Shown here: positions 41,698-50,167 of the stretch, in pieces
Position numbering within the stretch: the first letter of the stretch is position 1
Layout of the letters: every line of letters starts with the position of its first letter
Assembly: GCA_015067185.1 (NCBI GenBank)
Contig: SVMZ01000003.1
Span: forward strand, 1 to 64,000
DNA: 64,000 nucleotides
Reading direction: 5' to 3'
Origin: Oscillospiraceae bacterium
GTDB taxonomy: Bacteria > Bacillota > Clostridia > Oscillospirales > Ruminococcaceae
Translations under genes and position numbers: made by a program
Notes under the pieces: model-generated
Told to the model about the DNA's origin: nothing
Database searches by the model: none
The model's input: the letters and a program-made list of their open reading frames with translations, nothing else

Positions 41698-42327
41698 ATG
41701 AATAAATCAGATAGTAAATATTTTAATACTGCCACCAAAATGGATCTTGCATTGATTTCTTTGCTGAAAAAGAAACCGTTTGAATATATTACTGTAAGTG
41801 AAATTTGTGAGAGAGCAGGTGTGAATCGTTCAACTTTTTATTTGCATTATGAAACGATCGGAGACTTGCTGCACGAAACAACAAGATATTTATTAAATGA
41901 TTTTTTGTCCTATTTCCCGTCCGACACACAGAAAATTGCCTATGACCTCAAAAACTGCGAACTTGACGATTTGGTTTTCATTGGGGATAAATATCTAACA
42001 CCGTATCTTACCTACATTAAAGACCAAAAAGAAGTATTTTCAACGGCGTTATTGCATAATAAAACCTTTGGCTTAGAAGATGTCTATAAGCGAATGTTTG
42101 ACAATATATTCAATCCCATTTTAGATAGATTTCATTATCCACCAAATGATCGACAGTATGTGATGATGTATTATCTTAATGGAATCAATGCAATCATTGG
42201 TGAATGGTTAAAAAATGGCTGCAATAAATCCATTAAGGATATATCGGAGATAATAGCGGTTTGTATTTTTGGACGTAAAGCAGAAAAACAAATTCCAATT
42301 TGTCGAATAGTTGAAAATCGGGAGTAG
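41698..42327 (+). CDS. TetR/AcrR-family regulator
   Basis: 209 residues. N-terminal TetR HTH (about 12-58): FEYITVSEICERAGVNRSTFYLHYETIGDLL is textbook for the family. The C-terminal ligand domain (about 75-195) resembles TetR-type C-terminal domains in Clostridia (VMMYYLNGINAIIGEWLKNG). ATG 41698 has AGGGG upstream. AT-rich composition matches its small membrane partner and contrasts with the neighbours. A hairpin terminator follows. Confidence 0.85.
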   Translation: MNKSDSKYFNTATKMDLALISLLKKKPFEYITVSEICERAGVNRSTFYLHYETIGDLLHETTRYLLNDFLSYFPSDTQKIAYDLKNCELDDLVFIGDKYLTPYLTYIKDQKEVFSTALLHNKTFGLEDVYKRMFDNIFNPILDRFHYPPNDRQYVMMYYLNGINAIIGEWLKNGCNKSIKDISEIIAVCIFGRKAEKQIPICRIVENRE

Positions 42328-42400
42328 AGGGCTTTAGGTTCTCCTTACAAGTGGCATTTGGCACACCAATGCCCTGTTTGCTACGGTATCAGACAAAATT

Positions 42401-42431
42401 AAAGGAAGCACGAAATTTTCGTGCTTCCTTT
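42401..42431 (+). terminator. Terminator after the TetR-family gene
   Basis: 15-bp arms AAAGGAAGCACGAAA / TTTCGTGCTTCCTTT around one T. Perfect match, short T tail; starts about 73 bases after the stop. Confidence 0.7.
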
Positions 42432-42488
42432 ATTCCGGACTCCACTGACCGTCCTGCCATTATAAAATGCCCTCTCCCTGACAAAAAC

Positions 42489-42516
42489 AGCCTGCCGGGA
42501 TTTTCCCCGACAGGCT
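42489..42516 (-). terminator. Terminator of the P-type ATPase gene
   Basis: Stem AGCCTG-CGGG / CCCG-CAGGCT, followed on the minus strand by GTTTTTG. It begins 11 bases past the stop. Confidence 0.8.
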
Positions 42517-42526
42517 TCCTTTTTTC

Positions 42527-44515
42527 TCACTTTTTTCTGCGGTATATCAGCACCGTCGCCGCATTCAGCACCGAAAGCGCCATAACACCCACATCCGCAA
42601 AGATCGCCGCCCACATCGGCGCATATCCCAATGCCCCGAGGATCAACACGGCTGCTTTGATTGCCAGCGCAAACACAATATTGGTATATGCCACCAATTT
42701 TGCCCTGCGCGCAATCCATATCGCCTCCGGCAACGGCGAAAGATTTCCCGCAAGCAATGCCGCATCCGCCGCCTCGATCGCCGCATCCGAACCGCCGCCG
42801 ATCGCAATGCCGATGTCGGCTGCCGCCAAAACAGGGGCATCGTTGATACCGTCGCCAACATAGATGCTTGCCCGGCTTTCATCGCGCAGTTTTCTCATCC
42901 GCTCCACTTTCTGTTCCGGCAGCAAACCGTGGTATACCTCGCGGAGCCCGACCTTCTTCGCCGTTGCTGCCGCTTTTTCCTCACCGTCTCCGGTGAGCAT
43001 GATGATCCGTTTCAACCCTGCATGGGAAAGCTTTTCCAAAATCTCTCCCGCATTGCTTCTCATCACATCTTCGGTGACAATACATCCGATCAGCCTGCCG
43101 TCCGCAGCCACATAAATACCGCTTTCCGGAAATCCTTCGGCAGATAATCCGTTGGCCTCCAGCATCCGTGCTCCGCCGCAGAGGATCTTCCTTCCCTCTA
43201 TCAGTGCCTCAATACCTACGCCCGGCTTTTCCAATACCTCTGCTGCACCGGAGGTATCTATTGCTCCAGCTTCTTTCATAATTGCTTTTGCGATGGGATG
43301 AGAGGAAAAACTCTCGGCCACTGCCGCCAGACGCAGTACCTCCTCCCGTGAAACCCCCTCTGCTGCCACAACATCGCTTACACGGTGTTCTCCGCTGGTC
43401 AGGGTACCGGTTTTATCAAAGGCAATGCTGTCTGCTTTGGCAAGAACCTCAATAAATTTGGAGCCTTTCAGCAAAAGTCCTGCTCTTGAACAGCGTCCCA
43501 CGCCGGAGAAAAATGTGAGCGGTATGGAAATAACCAGTGCACAGGGACAGGATGCAACAAGAAACACCAGCGCACGGTATATCCATGTTTCAAAATCTCC
43601 CGCAGAAAACAGCGGTGGAAGAACCGCAAGCAATATGGCCAGCACCATAACGATCGGCGTATACACCTTGGCAAACCGGGTTATAAGCTTTTCCGCTGTT
43701 CCCTTATTCTCGTGGGCATTTTCCGCAATTTCTATAATTTTCGAAGATGCCGAATCCTCAAAGCTTCTGATCGTGCGGCATCTCAGCGATCCGCCTGTCA
43801 CGATCATGCCGGAGAGCACCTCATCGCCCTCTCCTATCTGCCGCAATTCCGATTCCCCGGTAAGCGCCGAACAATCCGCATCACAGCTGCCCTGCAGCAC
43901 TACCGCATCCAGCGGAACTCTGTCCCCGGCGCGCACAACAATTTCGCTGCCAACCGTTACGCTCTCCGCATCCACTTCGCAAAGCTCTCCGTTTTCCGAT
44001 AAAACAGCCTTCTCCGGGCGGATATCAAGCAGCGCGCGGATACTCCTTCTGGATTTTGAAACAGCCAGATCTTCCGCCATTTCTCCCAGTTTAAAGAGGA
44101 TGGCAACCATAGCCCCCTCACCATACTCTCCGAGAAAAAATGCCGCTATAACAGCAATGGTCATCAGGATCGTCTCATCCAGTTTCAGCTTCAGCAAGCT
44201 CTTTACCGCATCTGCAAATGTTTCATATCCGCTTATCACGGCAGCTGCCGCAAGCAGCCAGATATCCCATTTTTCATCCGTAAAAAGCGATATCACAAAC
44301 AGAACAACCGCTGCAGCCAGCACGGCAGCTTCTTTCCAGGCTGTTCCCTGTCCATGATGATGTTCATGCCCGCATCCGCAGCCGTGTTCATGCTCTTCTT
44401 CACATGAACAGGCATGTTCCCGACCATGATTATGTATCTTCTCCTCTGCATGGACATGATGGTCATGCTTACAGCTTTTTTCTTCATGATGTCCGCATCC
44501 GCACCGACAAGCCAT
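42527..44515 (-). CDS. Heavy-metal P1B-type ATPase with His/Cys-rich N-terminus (Zn/Cd/Pb efflux)
   Basis: ATP-driven export of soft divalent metals. 662 residues. The first 57 residues hold about 15 His and 8 Cys in place of a folded CxxC heavy-metal domain, a likely metal chelating tail. Core motifs: TGES, membrane CPC in SCPCALVIS, phosphorylation site DKTGTLT, HP dipeptide in SSHPIAKAI, and GDGINDAPVLAAADIGIA. The CPC and following sequence fit the P1B-2 (Zn/Cd/Pb) group. ATG 44515 follows GGAGG by 8 nt; the GGAGG lies in the overlap with arsR. Operon with arsR, controlled by the operator at 44935. Confidence 0.93.
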   Translation of the reverse strand: MACRCGCGHHEEKSCKHDHHVHAEEKIHNHGREHACSCEEEHEHGCGCGHEHHHGQGTAWKEAAVLAAAVVLFVISLFTDEKWDIWLLAAAAVISGYETFADAVKSLLKLKLDETILMTIAVIAAFFLGEYGEGAMVAILFKLGEMAEDLAVSKSRRSIRALLDIRPEKAVLSENGELCEVDAESVTVGSEIVVRAGDRVPLDAVVLQGSCDADCSALTGESELRQIGEGDEVLSGMIVTGGSLRCRTIRSFEDSASSKIIEIAENAHENKGTAEKLITRFAKVYTPIVMVLAILLAVLPPLFSAGDFETWIYRALVFLVASCPCALVISIPLTFFSGVGRCSRAGLLLKGSKFIEVLAKADSIAFDKTGTLTSGEHRVSDVVAAEGVSREEVLRLAAVAESFSSHPIAKAIMKEAGAIDTSGAAEVLEKPGVGIEALIEGRKILCGGARMLEANGLSAEGFPESGIYVAADGRLIGCIVTEDVMRSNAGEILEKLSHAGLKRIIMLTGDGEEKAAATAKKVGLREVYHGLLPEQKVERMRKLRDESRASIYVGDGINDAPVLAAADIGIAIGGGSDAAIEAADAALLAGNLSPLPEAIWIARRAKLVAYTNIVFALAIKAAVLILGALGYAPMWAAIFADVGVMALSVLNAATVLIYRRKK

Positions 44516-44529
44516 TCTCTTTTCCTCCG

Positions 44530-44889
44530 TCAAACCTTTTCGTTCACATGCGTCAAGCCCGCATACAATATGTTGGTTATATGTTCATCATCCAGCGAGT
44601 AGAATATGGACTTTCCCTCCCGCCTTGTTTTGACCAGTCTCGCTGTCCGCAGCAGCCTGAGCTGATGCGAAGCCGCCGACTGTGACATGCCGGTTATATC
44701 GCAGATTCCCTGCACACACATTTCATGAATGGAAAGCGCACAGAGAATTTTCACTCTGCCGGGATCAGAAAATACCTTGAAGGTATTTGCCAGCGCCTCT
44801 ACCGTTTCCTGCGCAGGCAGCTTCTGCAGCGTGTCCTGTACACTCTCTTTATGATGATGACCGGGCTCGCAAAGTAATTTTTCTGCCAT
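44530..44889 (-). CDS. ArsR/SmtB-family metal sensor repressor
   Basis: 119 residues. Winged HTH: FSDPGRVKILCALS, then ICDITGMSQSAASHQLRLLRTARLVKTRREGKSIFYSL. The C-terminal helix carries D101-x-H103-x10-H114-x2-E117, exactly the alpha-5 zinc site of SmtB/CzrA. N-terminal Cys/His (C7, HHH 11-13) and C-x4-C around residue 58 could add an alpha-3N-type site, as in Cd/Zn dual sensors. ATG 44889 with GAGGA close upstream. First gene of the efflux operon; it should release its operator when Zn(II) or Cd(II) binds. Confidence 0.93.
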   Translation of the reverse strand: MAEKLLCEPGHHHKESVQDTLQKLPAQETVEALANTFKVFSDPGRVKILCALSIHEMCVQGICDITGMSQSAASHQLRLLRTARLVKTRREGKSIFYSLDDEHITNILYAGLTHVNEKV

Positions 44890-44934
44890 TTTCCTCTTTT
44901 CCTTCCCTCTGTACTTATATGCTTGAATATACGC

Positions 44935-44996
44935 ACATATGAACACATGAATACTTGTTCATATGTTATTATAATCCTCCTCTCCCCGTATGTCAA
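44935..44996 (-). promoter_or_regulatory. Consensus promoter and ArsR/SmtB operator of the metal-efflux operon
   Basis: Minus strand TTGACA (44991-44996), 17-bp spacer, TATAAT (44968-44973): a fully consensus promoter. Directly downstream, over the start site, is the inverted repeat ACATATGAAC-N12-GTTCATATGT (44935-44966), which includes the TGAA-N6-TTCA core typical of SmtB/CzrA sites. Confidence 0.88.
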
Positions 44997-45051
44997 TAGC
45001 ACACCGCAATTTTTTTACATCTTCTTCCTTGATCGGCTTCGCTTTGGAATA

Positions 45052-45080
45052 TTGCTTTACCCAAAACCGTGTGATATAAT
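45052..45080 (+). promoter_or_regulatory. Promoter of the GNAT/DUF2461 genes
   Basis: TTGCTT, 17-bp spacer, TATAAT; 53 bases before the ATG. Confidence 0.7.
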
Positions 45081-45133
45081 AATACATGATATTTCTACTT
45101 TTCATTCCCTTCCGCTTAGAAAGGAGCAAAAAG

Positions 45134-45883
45134 ATGAACAGATATCAGCAAAAGCTTCTCTCTCTTTTGGCTCTGGAATACAATTGCAGTGCATCCGATT
45201 TTCTTCAGAAGGAAAATATTCTCACCGAATCGAAAATAAAAGAGGGCAGACGCCGATACAGCAGCGAAAAATACTTTTTCCACATGGGCACCCTTGGCGG
45301 CAACGCCGTCATCACTGCCGACCCGGTGCTGCATCCTTTTCTGAAGGAGTTCATGAAAGACCGTCAGGGACACTGGCTCTTTGAGTTCAGAAATCTTCTC
45401 CCTCTGGAAAAAGAACTCAATGCCTATGGACAGGGCTTGTCGGGCACCTTTCACATGTTTCTCCCCTCTGCTGATGTCTCTCCCAAGCGCAGCTATCCCG
45501 TCAAATGGTTCTTTGATGAAGAGATTGCTCCCTTTTATGAAGACGGACGCTTCACCAATGCCCTCTCCTCTGCCTATAACCCGATGCGCCCGGACAGGGT
45601 CGCCGTCTGCGCCTATGACGGTGATACCATTATGGGTATGGCCGGCTGCTCGGAAGATACCGACGGCTGGATGCAGCTTGGCATTGACGTTCTTCCTGCA
45701 TACCGCTCCTGCGGAGTGGGCACCTATCTTGTCACCCTGCTGAAAAACAAAATCCTCTCCCGGGGAGAGATTCCCTTTTACGGCACCAGTCTTTCCAACT
45801 ATCACTCATGGAATATAGCGCTCAACTGCGGCTTCCGTCCCGCCTGGGTGGAAATCGGCAGTCAGCCGCTATCATCACAATAA
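45134..45883 (+). CDS. GNAT-family N-acetyltransferase
   Basis: 249 residues. N-terminal half is unassigned (about 1-140); the C-terminal half has the GNAT core with IMGMAGCSEDTDGWMQLGIDVLPAYRSCGVGTYLVTLLKNKI, where R-S-C-G-V-G is the acetyl-CoA pyrophosphate loop, and a terminal SLSNYHSWNIALNCGFRPAW segment typical of the fold. Acceptor unknown. ATG 45134 with AAGGAG 7 nt upstream. The DUF2461 gene follows after 18 bases. Confidence 0.85.
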   Translation: MNRYQQKLLSLLALEYNCSASDFLQKENILTESKIKEGRRRYSSEKYFFHMGTLGGNAVITADPVLHPFLKEFMKDRQGHWLFEFRNLLPLEKELNAYGQGLSGTFHMFLPSADVSPKRSYPVKWFFDEEIAPFYEDGRFTNALSSAYNPMRPDRVAVCAYDGDTIMGMAGCSEDTDGWMQLGIDVLPAYRSCGVGTYLVTLLKNKILSRGEIPFYGTSLSNYHSWNIALNCGFRPAWVEIGSQPLSSQ

Positions 45884-45901
45884 AAACATCGGAGCGATAC
45901 T

Positions 45902-46588
45902 ATGTTTACCGAAAAAACGATACATTTTCTTGTTGAAAACCGCATCATGAACAGCCGCCGCTGGTTTGCCGAACATCACGATGACTACAGCAAATATGTG
46001 GTGGAACCGTTGGCACAGTTGGTGTGCGACCTTGCCCCCACTGCCCTCGCCATGGATGAGCTGGTAGTGACAGAACCCAAAACGGGAAAAACCATCTCAA
46101 GAATCAACCGCGACACCCGCTTCACCAAAGACAAGCTGTTTTACCGTGAGGAGATGTGGATCTCCTTCCGCCGCCCCAAGCACCAATATCCCCAGTATCC
46201 CGAGATCTATTTTTCTTTGGGACCCAACGGCTTTTCCTACGGCTGCGGATACTACCTCATGAAAAAAGAAGCGCTGGAAAATTTCCGCCGTCTAATTCAG
46301 CTGCGTGATCCGTTGTTTCTTGCCGCCCTGGAGGCCTATGAATCCCAGAACATATTTACCATCGGCGGCGATGCCTACAAGCGCACCCGATATCCCGATC
46401 AGCCGGAAAACATCCGCACCTGGCTGGATCGAAAATCTGTCTTCTTCTCTCATGACAGCAAGGATGCCGAACTGCTTTTTTCCGACCGTCTTTCCGGCGT
46501 TGTTGCTGAAAACCTCAAACTGCTCAAACCTGTTTACGATTTCTTTATTCTTGCTGAGCAGCCTCTTCAGGCTGATCTTTCGGAATAA
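45902..46588 (+). CDS. DUF2461 (TIGR02453) family protein
   Basis: 228 residues. Family signatures: NRIMNSRRWFAEHHDDY, INRDTRFTKDKLFYREEMWISF and GCGYYLMKKEALENFRRLI. The function of the family is not known. It starts 18 bases after the GNAT gene. Its last 44 bases overlap the 3' end of the convergent sugar transferase gene, so the two C-termini are encoded on opposite strands of the same DNA; no terminator separates them. Confidence 0.82.
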   Translation: MFTEKTIHFLVENRIMNSRRWFAEHHDDYSKYVVEPLAQLVCDLAPTALAMDELVVTEPKTGKTISRINRDTRFTKDKLFYREEMWISFRRPKHQYPQYPEIYFSLGPNGFSYGCGYYLMKKEALENFRRLIQLRDPLFLAALEAYESQNIFTIGGDAYKRTRYPDQPENIRTWLDRKSVFFSHDSKDAELLFSDRLSGVVAENLKLLKPVYDFFILAEQPLQADLSE

Positions 46589-47363
46589 ACCTTTCCTCAT
46601 TATATACCGGAACTTCTGCATATTTTTTGCGGCCACACAGAGTTTTTCCCATAAACTCAAGTGTGGCTGCCGCTGTTTTCAGTATTATTTTTATATCCTG
46701 TGCCAGCGAAAAATTTCTGATATATTCCAGATTCAGCTCCATTTTTTGCGGCAGCAGTTTCTCCCTGTAGGCCTTTTCCACATCTTCCTCTTTCCAAAGC
46801 AGTTTTTCTTCCTCTCTGAATACAAGACTGGCCGGCGAGGTCATTCCAGCAGGCAGCAGCAGCGTGGCCATCATTTCCGGCGTATAGCAATCCACAAACC
46901 GCTCCACCTCCGGTCTGACTCCTACCAGACTCATATCTCCTGCCAGGACATTGAACAGCTGCGGAAGTTCATCCATTTTTGTTCTCCGCAACATCCTGCC
47001 CACCTTTGTTATTCTGTCGTCCCCCGCTGCCGTTATCAGCGTCCCTCTTTTTTGCTCCGCCAACATGGTTCTGAATTTTAATATTTCAAATTTCTTCCCA
47101 TATTGCGTCACTCTGCGCTGCCTGAATAATATGCCGCCGGGAGACTCTGCCGCCACTGCAACCGCCGCAGCCAGCATAACCGGAGATAACAGTGTGATCA
47201 AAAGAAGGGATATATAAACATCCAGCACCCTCTTCAACACAATCTCTCCCTGTCTTCCGTATATCCTTTTCCGGTACTCTTCTATTTCATCGGTCTTTAT
47301 AAAATCCGGAAGTCTCTCCCAGCCTTTTGGCTGTATTGGTTCTGCTTTCTTCACTTTTATCAC
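46545..47363 (-). CDS. Bacterial sugar transferase (undecaprenyl-phosphate phosphosugar transferase type)
   Basis: Starts exopolysaccharide or surface glycan synthesis by moving a sugar phosphate to undecaprenyl phosphate. 272 residues. A hydrophobic segment (about 49-70) precedes the catalytic region, with RVTQYGKKFEILKFRTM, RRTKMDELPQLFNVLAGDMSLVGVRPE (the Asp-Glu and VGxRPE signatures) and FVDCYTPEMM. No glycosyltransferases, flippase or polymerase are adjacent, so it is a solitary copy in this window. Minus strand, divergent from ddl; its C-terminus overlaps DUF2461. Confidence 0.88.
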   Translation of the reverse strand: MIKVKKAEPIQPKGWERLPDFIKTDEIEEYRKRIYGRQGEIVLKRVLDVYISLLLITLLSPVMLAAAVAVAAESPGGILFRQRRVTQYGKKFEILKFRTMLAEQKRGTLITAAGDDRITKVGRMLRRTKMDELPQLFNVLAGDMSLVGVRPEVERFVDCYTPEMMATLLLPAGMTSPASLVFREEEKLLWKEEDVEKAYREKLLPQKMELNLEYIRNFSLAQDIKIILKTAAATLEFMGKTLCGRKKYAEVPVYNEERFIPKDQPEEAAQQE

Positions 47364-47447
47364 CCGGATTTAGTTTACCCCTTTTTCCGTATTTTTATCG
47401 TTTTTTGCAATCATGCTTTTTCTTAACCTTATTTTTTCAAAATTCAA

Positions 47448-47476
47448 TTGTATTCCTTCCCCATGTGGTGTATACT
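47448..47476 (+). promoter_or_regulatory. Promoter of ddl-murF
   Basis: TTGTAT, 17-bp spacer, TATACT; about 50 bases before the ddl ATG. Confidence 0.7.
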
Positions 47477-47526
47477 ATTAAAGATAGCTTTATTTTTGTT
47501 ACAACACACTCCAAGGAGGATATATT

Positions 47527-48564
47527 ATGAATATCATTGTACTCTGCGGTGGTATGTCTACCGAAAGGGATGTCTCTCTCATCAGCGGAAAAAAAGCTGC
47601 CGAAGCACTGAGACGTCTTGGCCATAAAACCGTATTGGTCGACCTTTTCTTTGGTTATCCCCACCCCTATAACGATCCCCATGAGATTTTTGATCATAAT
47701 TTTTCTGACGATATCGATGCCACCATCAACGATGTGCCGGATCTGGATGCACTGATGGCCAAACGCGGCGGCGACAACCGCAGCAGAATCGGCAGCAATA
47801 TCATCGAGATCTGCTCCGCCGCCGATATCGTTTTCCTTGCCCTCCACGGCAACGACGGTGAAGACGGAAAAATTCAGGCCATGTTTGAGCTCTATGGCAT
47901 CAAATACACCGGCTGTGACAGCTTGGGAAGTGCCATGGCTATGAACAAGGGTGTCGCCAAAACAATCTTCCTTCAAAACGGCATTTCCACTCCCACTGGT
48001 ATTACTGTAAACAAAAATGATAATGAGTATAAAACCCCCGGTTTCCCCTGTGTGGTAAAACCCAGAAGCGGCGGAAGCTCTGTGGGCACCTCTATTGTCG
48101 GCAGCGAAAAAGAATATGCGGATGCTCTTGCCCTTGCTTTTAAGTACGAAGACGATGTCCTCGTGGAAAACTACATAAAAGGACGTGAATTCAGCGTCGG
48201 CGTGATCAACGGCAAGGCCCTTCCCGTAATCGAAATCGTCCCCAGGGCAGGCTTCTTCGATTACAAAAACAAATATCTCGACAACATGACCGATGAATAT
48301 TGCCCCGCACATATCTCCGAATCCGCTGCCAAACAGCTTCAACGCGCTGCAGAGGCCGTTTTTGAGGCTTTAATGCTGAAGGTCTATGCCCGCATCGATT
48401 TCATTCTTGATGAATCCGGCAGAGAATGGTGTCTGGAGGCCAATACCCTCCCCGGACTCACCCCCTCCAGCCTGATGCCCAAGGAAGCCGCAGCAGCCGG
48501 TATTCCCTATGACGATTTCTGCGCACTGATCATTGAAAAATCTCTTGAAAAATACAACGGATAA
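47527..48564 (+). CDS. ddl: D-alanine--D-alanine ligase
   Basis: Makes the D-Ala-D-Ala dipeptide for peptidoglycan precursors. 345 residues. ATP-grasp features: VVKPRSGGSSVGTSIV, EFSVGVING and LEANTLPGLTPSSLMP. The omega loop reads FFDYKNKYLDNMTDEYCPA, with the Tyr of the K-Y pair as in D-Ala-D-Ala ligases and unlike VanA-type D-lactate ligases, so vancomycin-sensitive wall ends are predicted. AAGGAGG is upstream. murF follows after 21 bases; the MurF reaction uses this dipeptide. Confidence 0.95.
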   Translation: MNIIVLCGGMSTERDVSLISGKKAAEALRRLGHKTVLVDLFFGYPHPYNDPHEIFDHNFSDDIDATINDVPDLDALMAKRGGDNRSRIGSNIIEICSAADIVFLALHGNDGEDGKIQAMFELYGIKYTGCDSLGSAMAMNKGVAKTIFLQNGISTPTGITVNKNDNEYKTPGFPCVVKPRSGGSSVGTSIVGSEKEYADALALAFKYEDDVLVENYIKGREFSVGVINGKALPVIEIVPRAGFFDYKNKYLDNMTDEYCPAHISESAAKQLQRAAEAVFEALMLKVYARIDFILDESGREWCLEANTLPGLTPSSLMPKEAAAAGIPYDDFCALIIEKSLEKYNG

Positions 48565-48585
48565 CGTACTGTCGGAGGTCATTCT

Positions 48586-50004
48586 ATGGCAATGAAACCC
48601 ATTTCTCTCAAACAGGTTACAGATATCACCCACGGTAAATATGTCGGTGATCCCGCCCTTGCAGATACCCTCATCACCGGTGTGGTGCATGATAACCGCA
48701 ATGTACTTCCCGGCAATATCTTTGCCTGCATCGTAGGCGAGCGCGTGGACGGCCACTCTTTTGCCGAAAATGCCTTTTCCCGCGGTGCCTGCGCCTGCAT
48801 AACAGAGAAGGAACTTGAAAATCCCGCCGGTCCGTATATCATGGTGGAATCCACACTGGAAGCCATCAAAGCACTCGGAAAATACTATCGATCCATTCTG
48901 AACATCCCCGTCATCGGTGTCATCGGCAGCGTGGGAAAAACCACCGCCAAAGAGATGATCGCCGCTGCCCTCTCCGTTAAATATAACGTGCTGAAGACTC
49001 CCGCCAACTTCAACACCGAACTCGGTGTCCCGCTCACCCTTCTCACCATACAGGAAGACCACGATGCCGCTGTCATCGAAATGGGAATCAGCGAATTCGG
49101 TGAAATGAGCCGCCTCGCCGATATGGTTCGTCCCAACTTTGCGGTAATGACCAACATCGGCGCCTGCCACCTTGAATCACTGGGCGACCTGAACGGCGTT
49201 CTGAAAGCCAAAAGTGAGGTCTTCGCCTATATGCCCGCGGGCTCCACAGCCATCCTCAACGGCGACGATGCTCTTTTGAAAGAATATCACCCCGGCGAAG
49301 GAATCCGAAAACTCACCTTTGGTCTCAGCCAATCCGGCAACGACTGCTATGCCTATGATGTTAAAACCATCGGTACCGATTCTGTTTCCGGCCGTATCTC
49401 TTTCCTGGACCGCACCTTTGAGGCGGAGCTCCCCGCCTTCGGTTCCCACCTGATCCTCGGCGCCATGCCCGCCCTGATGATCGCCCGTCTGCTTGGTGTT
49501 GACGATGCGGATATCGCTGAAGGCTTCTCCTCCTATCGTCCTGTCGGCGGACGTGCCAATGTCACCGATACCGGATTCATCAGGCTGATTAACGACTGCT
49601 ATAATGCCAATCCCGTTTCCTGCGGCGCTTCCATCAACTCTCTCTGCTCCCTGAATGCCCGCCATGTGGCCATCCTCGGAGACATGAAGGAGCTCGGCAA
49701 AAATTCCGCACAGCTTCACTACGATCTCGGTATCCATGCCGCCGAAAAAGGGGTAGATTGCCTGATCTGCATCGGCGAAGAAGCAGCCCATCTTCACCGC
49801 GGCTTCCTTTCTGCCGCCCCCAATACGCCCGCCTATCATTTTCCAACCAAAGAGGATGCCCTCTCCTTCCTTTCCATCATCCTCAACAAAGGCGACGCCG
49901 TCCTCGTCAAAGCATCCCACAGCATGGAGTTTGAGAAAATTGTGGATGAATTGATGCAGCTTGAACCGGAGGAATTGCAGCCCATTCTTTCCGATAAAGA
50001 ATGA
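48586..50004 (+). CDS. murF: UDP-N-acetylmuramoyl-tripeptide--D-alanyl-D-alanine ligase
   Basis: Adds D-Ala-D-Ala to the UDP-MurNAc-tripeptide, the last cytoplasmic amino-acid addition step. 472 residues. N-terminal substrate domain (DSRxV-like region reads VVHDNRNVLPGNIF), central ATPase domain with P-loop GSVGKTTAKEMI, the FNTELGVPLTLL and EMGISEFGEM motifs, then RLINDCYNANPVS before the C-terminal domain. GGAGG precedes the ATG. Partner of ddl in the same unit. No terminator is apparent; the next genes have their own promoter. Confidence 0.95.
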   Translation: MAMKPISLKQVTDITHGKYVGDPALADTLITGVVHDNRNVLPGNIFACIVGERVDGHSFAENAFSRGACACITEKELENPAGPYIMVESTLEAIKALGKYYRSILNIPVIGVIGSVGKTTAKEMIAAALSVKYNVLKTPANFNTELGVPLTLLTIQEDHDAAVIEMGISEFGEMSRLADMVRPNFAVMTNIGACHLESLGDLNGVLKAKSEVFAYMPAGSTAILNGDDALLKEYHPGEGIRKLTFGLSQSGNDCYAYDVKTIGTDSVSGRISFLDRTFEAELPAFGSHLILGAMPALMIARLLGVDDADIAEGFSSYRPVGGRANVTDTGFIRLINDCYNANPVSCGASINSLCSLNARHVAILGDMKELGKNSAQLHYDLGIHAAEKGVDCLICIGEEAAHLHRGFLSAAPNTPAYHFPTKEDALSFLSIILNKGDAVLVKASHSMEFEKIVDELMQLEPEELQPILSDKE

Positions 50005-50105
50005 TGAAGAATAGCAAAGAAGAACATTTACTTTTTCCAACAGGGATATATTTTCATTTTTTGTCAGGTATATTCCTTTTTGTATAATTATTTTTTTAAA
50101 ACCTA

Positions 50106-50134
50106 TTGACTTAGTTATATAAACATAATATAAT
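50106..50134 (+). promoter_or_regulatory. Promoter of the first isomerase paralogue
   Basis: TTGACT, 17-bp spacer, TATAAT. An imperfect inverted repeat (TTGACTTA at 50106-50113, TAAATCAA at 50135-50142) spans the promoter. Confidence 0.8.
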
Positions 50135-50167
50135 TAAATCAACACAATTTTATGGAGGTAAACTATT

